Shown here: piece after piece, positions 35,330 to 43,542 of the stretch
Position numbering within the stretch: position 1 is the stretch's first letter
Layout: every line of letters begins with the position of its first letter
Assembly: GCA_964606895.1 (NCBI GenBank)
Contig: CAZSHX010000008.1
Location: 1 to 64,000, forward strand
Source of the DNA: CAZSHX01 sp964606895
GTDB lineage: Bacteria; Bacteroidota; Ignavibacteria; Kapaibacteriales; UBA2268
Direction: 5' to 3'
Length of the DNA: 64,000 nt
Made by a program: the position numbers and the translations under genes
The notes under the pieces: model-generated
The model's input: only the letters and a program-made list of their open reading frames with translations
Database searches by the model: none
Told to the model about the DNA's origin: nothing

Positions 35330-37483
35330 TTACTTTTTCTTTTCGATTGGAATCGGCACATCTTTTTTGGTAGAATCTTTCTTGTCATCAGGCTCTTTGA
35401 TAGGTGTATCTTTTTTGGTTGAATCTTTATTTGAATCAAACATTTTCAAAGGATTTTTGGGCAGATTTATTTCCGGTTTTATTAGATCGGGATTCAGAAT
35501 TGCATCTTTTGCCTTTTGAAAAACACTTGTCGGATCTTTAAAGACTTCCATCGGGTCAAATCCAATCTTTCCGGGACCATCTTTTTTCTTGTCCATAGGC
35601 GATACTTTTGCAGTCTGCTCCAATTTTATTACCGGAGCTTGAGGCTTTTTGGTTTGTGCCCTGACTTTTAATGAATCCGGTATAGGTTTACCGCTTCTAA
35701 CTATAAGAAGATAATTCACTGAAAGCTGAACATCCTTCGCATATTCTGATGTAGGATATTTTTCAATTAGCTTTTGATAATAAAAAAGAGCACTGTCAAT
35801 ATTTTTGATATTTTTTTCAAATACCCAGCCCAATGCGTAAAGAGATCTTGGAGCGAAGTCTGAACCAGGGTACTGATACCAAATCTTTTGAAATTGGGTT
35901 ACGGCAAAGGTATATTCTTTACTTTCTCTGAGTTTGTTGCCGGAACGATAGAGGTCAGCAATTGTGTCAATAACAAAATATTCTGTATATCCTTGTTTCT
36001 GAAGAGCTTCCTTTCCGAAATCGGTATCGGGATATTTATCCACAAGAACTTCCATTAACGAATCCGCTAAAATCGGATCAGTATCTTTGGCTATTCTGGA
36101 ATAAGCATAAAGATATCTGGATGTTTGTTTATTTTTCTTAGGGGACATTTCTGCCGAAGATTTGTAATACACTAAAGCAGAATCTTTATTTCCCAACTCC
36201 TCATGAACCCTCCCAAGTTCAAACCGGTTTAATGCAAGTGCGGCTTGAATTGTATCATTAGGAGTTTCTCCCGGTTTGAATTTTTTTAATGTCTGTTCTT
36301 CAAAAGTATGTTTCTGTTCCCAAGTATTCAACAAGTAAAACAGTCGTTCGGATGCAGAATAAAATTGTGTTTTTTGGTTGCGGGTTCTTGCAAAATATTT
36401 TCTTGCTGTCGGATAGTCCTTAATCTTATAAGCATCAACACCTTTTTCGAAATAATAGGATAGTATTGATGGATTGTTGACAAAAGCAGAATCAGAATAT
36501 TTTTCAAGTACGGTTAACTCTTTTTCTTTATTCTGAAATTTCAACGATGTTAGTCTTGCCGTAAATACATAAGCTTTCCATTCTGTGTACTTCCCGTCAT
36601 CTTCAAGGTCAGCAAGTATTTTTTCAGCTTCTTCGTATCTGCCAATTCTAATCAAACTCATGCTTCTATAAAGTTTTGCTTCAAAATCAGACTGATAATC
36701 AGGGCTGTATTTCTGAACTTTGGCAAATGCTCTTTCAGCTTCAGGAAATTTACCAATTTTATAATAAATGGAAGCCATATCCACTTGCCATTTGGCTTTT
36801 TGTTCGTTATCGTCGCATTGGGCAATTGCCTGTCTGTATGGCTTTACCGCCGCTTCGATGTCATGCTCAAATATTGCAAGATCTGCCTGAAGTCTGAATG
36901 CCTGCGATAAAATGTCATATCTTTTCTTTTGCCATGCAATATCAACAGTTCGGGAGAGCATATTTTTGCCTGCAAAGAACCGACGCTGAATTAACATATT
37001 CTCGGCAAAAAGAAGATGGGCATCGGGAGATAAATCTCCTGCAGGAAATTTATCTATCAGTTCACCGCACTTAATCTGTGATGGGAGCCATTCATTCCTG
37101 TAGAAATATGCTTTAGCCATGAGAAATAGCGCACCTTCGATATAATCGCTTTGACCATGATTTGCAAGAATCTTGGAGCCTTTTATTATAACAGAATCAA
37201 GTTTGATTTTAACAGGTTGTAATTTTTGCTGTTCAACAACAAATTCAGTCATGAACGGTGGCGGACCCGATTTTGGAACAGTTGGAGTATAATTCTGAGG
37301 TTCAGGAATGATTACACGTGGCGTAACACGTTTTTTTTCTTCCTGATAGAGGAACTCATCTTCGGATTCACGGATAAGCCTTGTGGCATTATAATAAGTA
37401 TTAAAATAGGTTGTGAAATTGTCATAAGGACTACACCCGTAAAGCATAGCCATCAACAAAGCACAAAAAATACTCTTTTTCAT
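35330..37483 (-). CDS. TPR lipoprotein, PorW/SprE-like T9SS component
   Basis: The 717-residue product has a lipoprotein signal (MKKSIFCALLMAMLYGC, lipobox LYGC) and then FTTYFNTYYNATRLIRESEDEF, which resembles the N terminus of SprE/PorW, the T9SS outer-membrane-associated lipoprotein. About twelve tetratricopeptide-like repeats cover about 90-600 (for example GNKDSALVYYKSSAEMSP, KNIDSALFYYQKLIEKYPTSEY). The tail (660-717) is a Lys/Asp-rich repeat (KDSTKKD). The family match is my inference from architecture. ATG at 37483 begins the lipoprotein signal; an in-frame ATG at 37498 is also possible. It lies between flagellar genes (141 bases after fliO) and a two-component pair. Confidence 0.6.
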   Translation of the reverse strand: MKKSIFCALLMAMLYGCSPYDNFTTYFNTYYNATRLIRESEDEFLYQEEKKRVTPRVIIPEPQNYTPTVPKSGPPPFMTEFVVEQQKLQPVKIKLDSVIIKGSKILANHGQSDYIEGALFLMAKAYFYRNEWLPSQIKCGELIDKFPAGDLSPDAHLLFAENMLIQRRFFAGKNMLSRTVDIAWQKKRYDILSQAFRLQADLAIFEHDIEAAVKPYRQAIAQCDDNEQKAKWQVDMASIYYKIGKFPEAERAFAKVQKYSPDYQSDFEAKLYRSMSLIRIGRYEEAEKILADLEDDGKYTEWKAYVFTARLTSLKFQNKEKELTVLEKYSDSAFVNNPSILSYYFEKGVDAYKIKDYPTARKYFARTRNQKTQFYSASERLFYLLNTWEQKHTFEEQTLKKFKPGETPNDTIQAALALNRFELGRVHEELGNKDSALVYYKSSAEMSPKKNKQTSRYLYAYSRIAKDTDPILADSLMEVLVDKYPDTDFGKEALQKQGYTEYFVIDTIADLYRSGNKLRESKEYTFAVTQFQKIWYQYPGSDFAPRSLYALGWVFEKNIKNIDSALFYYQKLIEKYPTSEYAKDVQLSVNYLLIVRSGKPIPDSLKVRAQTKKPQAPVIKLEQTAKVSPMDKKKDGPGKIGFDPMEVFKDPTSVFQKAKDAILNPDLIKPEINLPKNPLKMFDSNKDSTKKDTPIKEPDDKKDSTKKDVPIPIEKKK

Positions 37484-37638
37484 ATTTGAAAATTCCATAA
37501 TTTATTCAGTAATATTTCTAAAAAGAGTAAAAACTGACATTCGCCACCAATTAATAATCAAAATTACAATTTACCAAAGTTCAATATAGGAAATTTGGCT
37601 AATATTAGCAACGATGATTTATATTTATTATTGCAGAA

Positions 37639-38037
37639 CTAGTTTACACTTCTTTTGAAGGCTGATTTGATGAAACTTCCAAAAGATAATGAATTTTCCA
37701 AATCCTGTGTCAGTTCTGCTTGTGGAGTTTGAATTCGGGATGGTCTTTTTGTTTCCGATGTGAAGGAAGGAATTGGTCTTTCATTTGGAGAAAGGTCTGC
37801 TAAGGTATTGATATTATGGTCAGTAGCACCGACAAGAAGTGTTTGTTCTCCGGCTTTTATAAGATATATATGCGATTTCGGCTGAAGGGAAATCTTTGAA
37901 ATGATTTGTAAATCTATCTGATTTTCAATTTTCTTATTTTTTTTAATGACTTTTTTAAGGACAAATAAAATCAATCCCAAAAAGCCAACAACTCCTGCTA
38001 AAGTAGCAAATGCTTTCATTAATGATGCATCCGGCAT
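37639..38037 (-). CDS. fliO: Flagellar biosynthesis protein FliO
   Basis: A 132-residue membrane protein with one N-terminal helix (TLAGVVGFLGLILFVLKKVI) followed by a basic stretch and the FliO domain motif (QIISKISLQPKSHIYLIKAGEQTLLVGATDHNI). FliO aids assembly of the flagellar export gate. ATG at 38037 follows AGGAAG. It is the fourth gene of a fliL-fliM-fliN-fliO series (33 bases after fliN), and fliP, fliQ and fliR are not in the window. Confidence 0.85.
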   Translation of the reverse strand: MPDASLMKAFATLAGVVGFLGLILFVLKKVIKKNKKIENQIDLQIISKISLQPKSHIYLIKAGEQTLLVGATDHNINTLADLSPNERPIPSFTSETKRPSRIQTPQAELTQDLENSLSFGSFIKSAFKRSVN

Positions 38038-38070
38038 AATAATTCTTCCTGAATATTATAAAAAACAAAA

Positions 38071-38490
38071 CTATTTCTTGGCGGCTCTGAGTCTGTCAGT
38101 CGGATTAATCAAAGTCGTAATCCTTATACCAAAATGCTTATCTATCACAACAACTTCGCCTTCGGCTACTTTCTTTCCGTTTATCAGAATGTCCACGGGT
38201 TCGCTTACTAATTTATCAAACTCAATAACCGAACCTCTGCCGAGTCTGAGAATATCACGGATAAGCATATTTGTTCTGCCAAGTTCAATCGAAATCGGGA
38301 GCTGTAAATCATAAAGCAATTCCAACTTTGGGTCAAGCGGAGAATAAATTGTGGACTTGCTTCCCGTTTCTATCTCAGGAAAATCCGGAGTATCAATTTC
38401 AGCAGAATCACCATCGGCAAAGCCTGAATCTTCTTTATCCATTCCGCCTCCACTAATAAGGGCATCTATTTCTTCTTGTGTCATTGACAT
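38071..38490 (-). CDS. fliN: Flagellar switch protein FliN
   Basis: A 139-residue C-ring protein. The C-terminal SpoA/FliN domain (about 60-139) is clear: LELLYDLQLPISIELGRT, ILRLGRGSVIEFDKL, EPVDILINGKKVAEGEVV. The N terminus carries TQEEIDALISGGG, the CheY-phosphate binding-type motif usually found on FliM or FliY, so this FliN may take part in CheY reception. The gene starts two bases after the fliM stop, with a GGAGGA site 6 bases before the ATG. Confidence 0.93.
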   Translation of the reverse strand: MSMTQEEIDALISGGGMDKEDSGFADGDSAEIDTPDFPEIETGSKSTIYSPLDPKLELLYDLQLPISIELGRTNMLIRDILRLGRGSVIEFDKLVSEPVDILINGKKVAEGEVVVIDKHFGIRITTLINPTDRLRAAKK

Positions 38491-38492
38491 GA

Positions 38493-39524
38493 CTATTCCT
38501 CCGATTTATAAAAAATGTTTTCGTCTTCAAGGTCTTCATCATCTAAGATTCTGTTAATTCTGACAGCTTTTTTGCCATCAACACTACCCGGTCGTGCGGC
38601 AAGCTTTCTCCTGCCTGCAACCATTATCTCAATTTCCTGATTTATTCTTTTCTTTAGTTTTATTACGTCCCCAACCTGCAAATGAGTAAGCTCTCTAACC
38701 GTTATAGCGGCTTTACCGAGTTCGGCTAATATTGGCAAATATGTACTCGATATCTGCTGGTGAAGTACTTCAATGTTTTCTTTCATCTTTTGTGGAGTCT
38801 GCCTTACTACCGAAGTTGTTACCAACTGTCTGTTTAGCCGAGCCAGCACATCTTCAAGGGCAAATGTCGGGAAACAAAGATTCATTAAGTAAGTGTGCAT
38901 TCCGATGTTCACATCGAAAGAAACCACAACAACAATTTCCGAAGATGGTGCAATCTGAACAAAATCAGCTTCCATTTCGAGTCTTTGGTATTTGAAATTC
39001 AGATCGGCTATTGCTTTCCATGAATTCTGCAAATCGCTTAGTGCATGCTCAACCACTCCGCGAATAACTGCTTGTTCAATTGGCGTAATGGAACGGGGTT
39101 TGGACTGAATATCAGCCGAACCGCCCAAAAGTCTTTCGATAATAGTAAGTGCAAGCTGAGGACTAACTTCCATGATTCCATTACCATCAGTGCCTTCAAT
39201 CTCAAAAACATAAAGACAGCTTGGGTTAGAAACTGAAAGAATAAATTCGGAATAAAATAATTGGTCAACAGAAGTTACTGAGATTGTTACAATAGTTTGG
39301 AGCTTTGAAACGAGGTAATAACCGAAAATTTCCGAAAAACTTTCATGAACAGTTTGGAGAGTACGAACCTGATTTTTTGAAATTCGGTTTGGACGACGGA
39401 AATCATAATTAGCAATATCTGATTTTTTAAGCTTACCGCTTATAAAATCATCAACGTCAACCGCTCCCGAAGTCATTTCGTTGAGTAGGCTGTCTATTTC
39501 AGTTTGTGACAGAACATCCGACAT
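38493..39524 (-). CDS. fliM: Flagellar motor switch protein FliM
   Basis: A 343-residue switch protein of the C ring. It opens with the CheY-binding motif (VLSQTEIDSLL, about 3-14). The middle domain includes NRISKNQVRTLQTVHESFSE and the C-terminal SpoA domain (LAELGKAAITVRELTHLQVGDVIKLKK, about 265-330). It sits between fliL (64 bases upstream) and fliN. Confidence 0.95.
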   Translation of the reverse strand: MSDVLSQTEIDSLLNEMTSGAVDVDDFISGKLKKSDIANYDFRRPNRISKNQVRTLQTVHESFSEIFGYYLVSKLQTIVTISVTSVDQLFYSEFILSVSNPSCLYVFEIEGTDGNGIMEVSPQLALTIIERLLGGSADIQSKPRSITPIEQAVIRGVVEHALSDLQNSWKAIADLNFKYQRLEMEADFVQIAPSSEIVVVVSFDVNIGMHTYLMNLCFPTFALEDVLARLNRQLVTTSVVRQTPQKMKENIEVLHQQISSTYLPILAELGKAAITVRELTHLQVGDVIKLKKRINQEIEIMVAGRRKLAARPGSVDGKKAVRINRILDDEDLEDENIFYKSEE

Positions 39525-39588
39525 AGTTTTGTTTCAATTAGTGCATCCATGCTTAAAATCGTCAAAATCGAGAAATGCAGTTCAAATA

Positions 39589-40239
39589 CTATTCTTGAAG
39601 AATAAACTCAAGAAGAATAACATCTTTGATGAACATTTCATTTTCTCTGAAAACAGGCTTTACATTCATCTTTATCATTGAAGGCAAAGAATCTCTCCTT
39701 GCCTGAAGCTCTTCAACAGATAAAGAACCGAGAACTCTTGTTACATTGGCTTTAAGTTGAGCATAAGATTTTGTGGATAGTAAAGTGGGATTTCCTCCCC
39801 CACCTTCAGGTCCGGCTTCTTTTGCTTCCTTGGCTTTCTCAACTTTCAATTCCTTTAAATGGTCTTCACTTTTAGGAAAATATACAACCCCAATATTAAC
39901 AACAACGAACTGAGTTGAGTTGCGAGGATTAGTAGTGATTCTTCCCATTTCGAAATATTGAGCAATCTTTTCATTTTCTTTGAAAAAGTCGCGTTCCCAA
40001 TTTTTATTTACCACAGCAGGTTTTGGTTTTTCCTCTTGTTTAGCCACGCCAAGATTTTGAACTATATAAGGCAGGAACAAAAATCTGACAGCAACAATGA
40101 TAATAACCAGAGAACCAAGAATTATACCTAAAAGCACAGGCATAGAAATACCGCCAGAACTTTGCTTTTTGGGCTTTTCCGGTTGTGGTTCAGGTTGTTC
40201 GCCCTCTACAGTAGCTTCTTTTTCCTTATTCTTTGCCAT
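39589..40239 (-). CDS. fliL: Flagellar basal-body protein FliL
   Basis: A 216-residue inner-membrane protein with a cytoplasmic Lys/Glu/Pro-rich N terminus, one transmembrane helix (about 31-58, ISMPVLLGIILGSLVIIIVA) and a periplasmic FliL domain. Within that domain, FVVVNIGVVYF and a C-terminal VFRENEMFIKDVILLEFIL are visible. FliL supports stator function and torque. It heads the flagellar group; its upstream spacer holds small repeats and a perfect palindrome (40266-40309). Confidence 0.85.
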   Translation of the reverse strand: MAKNKEKEATVEGEQPEPQPEKPKKQSSGGISMPVLLGIILGSLVIIIVAVRFLFLPYIVQNLGVAKQEEKPKPAVVNKNWERDFFKENEKIAQYFEMGRITTNPRNSTQFVVVNIGVVYFPKSEDHLKELKVEKAKEAKEAGPEGGGGNPTLLSTKSYAQLKANVTRVLGSLSVEELQARRDSLPSMIKMNVKPVFRENEMFIKDVILLEFILQE

Positions 40240-40265
40240 ATTACAATCAAAAAGTAAAAATCAAT

Positions 40266-40309
40266 TTAATTATCCGAAATTAATTATCGGCAATGTTTTG
40301 AAAAACATT
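40266..40309 (-). promoter_or_regulatory. Candidate control region of the flagellar cluster
   Basis: Upstream of fliL (start at 40239) there is a direct repeat TTAATTATC at 40266-40274 and 40280-40288 (14 bases apart). A perfect palindrome follows, arms AATGTTTT (40292-40299) and AAAACATT (40302-40309) around GA. Position suggests an operator, but no regulator is known. Confidence 0.35.
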
Positions 40310-40461
40310 AACCAAATTATCTATATAAAAAATAGTGCCAAATACTTCAACAATCCGTAAGTCTTTTAAAATCATCAAACACGAATAATAACTAAAAATT
40401 TGAATAAAAATAATCCTTAGTTCGAAATAATATTTTGTTCAATATTAAACATCTATTTGAC

Positions 40462-41805
40462 CTACTGAATATTATTGACATCTTTTCTGCCGATACAAAA
40501 ATACTCAAATCCTGCATTTGCAATTTCCTTCGGATTGTAAAGATTTCTTCCGTCAAAAATTATCTTCTGTTTTAATGACTCATGAAGTTTGTTGAAATCA
40601 GGATTTCTGAAAACCGTCCATTCAGTTGCAATAACTAAAGCATCGGCATTTTCAAGGCAGTGATACATATCATTGGCATACTCAATTTGATTGCCGAATT
40701 TAAGTTTGGTGTTTTCTACTGCTTCTGGGTCATAAGCTGAAATCGTGCAACCAAGTTCAAGTAGTTTGTTAATTATCAAAAAAGGAGGAGCTTCGCGAGT
40801 GTCGTCTGTGTCAGGCTTGAATGCCAAACCCCATAATGCAACTTTCTTGCCTTTTAAATCGCCTCCAAAACGGTTAATGATTTTGGCGATAAATCTGTTT
40901 GTTTGTTTCTCGTTCACCGACCATGCCGATTTAACCACATCGAGTGAAAAACCGACTTGTTCGGCTGAATGGATTAAAGCCCGCACATCTTTCGGGAAAC
41001 AAGAACCACCATAGCCAATACCTGCGAATAAAAATCTTTTGCCGATTCTGCTGTCCGAACCAATGCCAAGCCTGATATTCTCAATATCTGCCCCTACGAG
41101 TTCACAATATCCGGACAAATCATTCATAAAAGAAATCTTTGTTGCCAGAAATGAATTAGCCGCATATTTTGTTACTTCAGCAGATTTGACATCCATAATA
41201 TAAATTGGATTGCCGCTACGCAAAAAAGGCTTGTACAAATCTCTCATCACTTCAGCAACGTATTCGCTATCAGTTCCGACAACGACTCTTTCGGGTTTCA
41301 TTGCATCTTCGATTGCAAATCCTTCTCTCAAAAATTCGGGATTGCTTGCCACTTCAATGCTGTTTTCCAGAAGAATGCTGTCTATTAAGTTTCTGATTCT
41401 TTCAACGGTTCCGACAGGTACAGTGCTTTTATTAACCAGAATTCTCTTTTCGGTAATGCTATTCTTTTTAATTATTTCGGAAATATCTCTGACAACTTTC
41501 AAAACATGCTGTAAATCTGCCGAGCCGTCTTCGTTTGGCGGAGTTGGCAGGCACAAGAAAATAATGGTGCAATTTTTTACCGCATCTTCCAAATCCATCG
41601 AAAAATGCAATCTTCCTTCTTTAATATTCCTTTGAAGAAGCAAATCAAGTCCGGGCTCATAAATTGGCGAAATCCCTTTTTTCAGTTTTTCAATTTTTTC
41701 CTCTATAATATCTATACAAGTAATATTGTTTCCTGTTGCCGCAAAGCAAGTACCACTAACCAAACCTACGTATCCTGTTCCGATAACGCTAATATTATAA
41801 GACAT
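40462..41805 (-). CDS. ugd: UDP-glucose 6-dehydrogenase
   Basis: The 447-residue enzyme oxidises UDP-glucose to UDP-glucuronate, a precursor of surface polysaccharides. An N-terminal Rossmann motif (VIGTGYVGLVSGTCFA, about 7-22), TVPVGT near 128, NPEFLREGFAIED near 155, and the catalytic Cys269 within GIGYGGSCFPKD are all present. The C-terminal domain has GKKVALWGLAFKPDTDDTRE. Length fits the bacterial Ugd/TuaD class. It stands alone between fliL and the leucine-rich-repeat gene. Confidence 0.95.
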   Translation of the reverse strand: MSYNISVIGTGYVGLVSGTCFAATGNNITCIDIIEEKIEKLKKGISPIYEPGLDLLLQRNIKEGRLHFSMDLEDAVKNCTIIFLCLPTPPNEDGSADLQHVLKVVRDISEIIKKNSITEKRILVNKSTVPVGTVERIRNLIDSILLENSIEVASNPEFLREGFAIEDAMKPERVVVGTDSEYVAEVMRDLYKPFLRSGNPIYIMDVKSAEVTKYAANSFLATKISFMNDLSGYCELVGADIENIRLGIGSDSRIGKRFLFAGIGYGGSCFPKDVRALIHSAEQVGFSLDVVKSAWSVNEKQTNRFIAKIINRFGGDLKGKKVALWGLAFKPDTDDTREAPPFLIINKLLELGCTISAYDPEAVENTKLKFGNQIEYANDMYHCLENADALVIATEWTVFRNPDFNKLHESLKQKIIFDGRNLYNPKEIANAGFEYFCIGRKDVNNIQ

Positions 41806-41834
41806 AAACTCTCCGTAATAATCTGAAATTTAAT

Positions 41835-43232
41835 TTAAAATGCCAATTTCAAATTTGGCATGATTTTCTTGATTGCTTCCTGTTCGCTTTCGGGGAATTG
41901 GTTTTTTCTAAGCTGAATAGCCTTTAAATTTCCAAGTTTTTCGAAATTCGGAGGAAGTTTTGTTAATTTATTTGAATTTATTGAAAGGCTTCTCAGGCTC
42001 TTCAGATTTGAAAAATCGTCAGGAAGCTGGTCAATTTCATTATTGTCAAGTTTAAGTGTTTGTAAATTTTCTAATGCTGTAACAGGATTGACTGATTTTA
42101 ATTTATTTCTTGATAAATCTAAAGAATTCAGGCTTTTCATACCTGACAAACCTTGTGGGATTTCTGTGATTTCGCATCCGGTTGCTTCAAGAACCTTCAG
42201 CTTCGAAAGATTTCCCAAACCTGCAGGTAGTTTTCCTAATTTACTATTACTGATAACGAGTTTTGTCAAATTCGGAATTTTGAATACCTGAGATGGCAAT
42301 TCAGTAGAAATATTATTGGAGATATTCAATGTTTCGAGTTTTAAAAGGTTTGAAACACTTTCAGGAATAGAAGAAATTTTATTAGAGTTAATTTGAAGCG
42401 ATTTTAATGAAGACAAATTTCCGATTTCCTGAGGGAGGGATGTTAAATTATTTTTATCAAGGTCGAGTTCGTTAAGATTTTTCAATTTGCCGATTTCTTT
42501 TGGAATTGAGGTTAGTTTATTCCCTTCTAAATTCAATTTCTTTAGGTTTGTCAGATTTCCAATCGAACCGGGTAGTTCCTTCAGATTGTTCGAAGCCATG
42601 CTCAAATTTTCAATAGCAGGAATATTATCAACAGATTCGGGGAATACCTCGAATTTATTATTATCCAAATATAACTCTTTCAATAATTTCAAATTTGAAA
42701 GTTCAGCGGGCAAAGTATTAAGTTCATTTTTGTTTAGTCTGAGTATTTTCAAATTGGTAATGTTTCCGATACTTGCCGGAACATTGGCGATTTTGTTATC
42801 TGATATTTCAATACTAACAAGACTTGGGCATTGAGATAAAACAGCTGGTAACTCTTTGAATGAATTCCTTGACAGCTTGATATCTTTCAAATTTTTTAAT
42901 GCCGAAAGTTCGTTGGGCAAAGATGATAACTGATTGTTTGAAAGGTCGAGAGATTCAAGGACAACAAATTCAGAAATCTTTGAAGACAGTTCAGTTAGTT
43001 TTTTACCAGCCAATGACAATCTTTTCAAACTAGCCGCATCTTTAAGTGCTTCGTCAATTGATTCGAAACCACCTGTACGCACTGGTCTTGGTTTGTTTGT
43101 AGTCGTCGTTTCTTTCTGTTCGGTCTTATTAGCCGGTTTGTCTTTTTTCTCGGCGATTTTTGATTTAGTTTGAGCGTTAACAGCAAATACTGTTATCAAC
43201 ATCAAAAGAATAATTTTAATAAATGCCTTCAT
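41835..43232 (-). CDS. Exported leucine-rich-repeat protein
   Basis: A signal peptide (MKAFIKIILLMLITVFAVNAQ) is followed by a Lys/Thr-rich linker (KDKPANKTEQKETTTTNK). About seventeen 23-residue leucine-rich repeats then fill residues about 70-465, each of the form LxxLxLxxNxLxxLPxxIxxL (for example TNLKKLNLEGNKLTSIPKEI). The last unit is degenerate (NQFPESEQEAIKKIMPNLKLAF). There is no T9SS sorting domain, so it may stay periplasmic. Repeat proteins of this kind bind other proteins; the partner is unknown. It ends 29 bases before the ugd start on the same strand, so cotranscription with ugd is possible. Confidence 0.8.
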   Translation of the reverse strand: MKAFIKIILLMLITVFAVNAQTKSKIAEKKDKPANKTEQKETTTTNKPRPVRTGGFESIDEALKDAASLKRLSLAGKKLTELSSKISEFVVLESLDLSNNQLSSLPNELSALKNLKDIKLSRNSFKELPAVLSQCPSLVSIEISDNKIANVPASIGNITNLKILRLNKNELNTLPAELSNLKLLKELYLDNNKFEVFPESVDNIPAIENLSMASNNLKELPGSIGNLTNLKKLNLEGNKLTSIPKEIGKLKNLNELDLDKNNLTSLPQEIGNLSSLKSLQINSNKISSIPESVSNLLKLETLNISNNISTELPSQVFKIPNLTKLVISNSKLGKLPAGLGNLSKLKVLEATGCEITEIPQGLSGMKSLNSLDLSRNKLKSVNPVTALENLQTLKLDNNEIDQLPDDFSNLKSLRSLSINSNKLTKLPPNFEKLGNLKAIQLRKNQFPESEQEAIKKIMPNLKLAF

Positions 43233-43542
43233 CTAAATACTCCGTAAAGTAAACAATATATATTACACATAAAGAAGAAATAAGACTCAGGAAAGTTGGA
43301 ATTATTTTATTTTCACCTGAAATCTATATGTCGAATAAAAGCCAAAAAATTAAATTAGCGTCTTCAATATCTGAAATTATTTATTTTACAAAAACTAAAA
43401 ACTATTAATGCTTTACTTGTATATTTTACAAGTATTTTTAACAAAATTTAAATTATTTTAGAAATTTTTGTAACAAAATGCGGTTTTATTTGTTATGTCC
43501 TTATACGAAATTGACAAAGTCAAAATACATTTTGGGAAAGAT

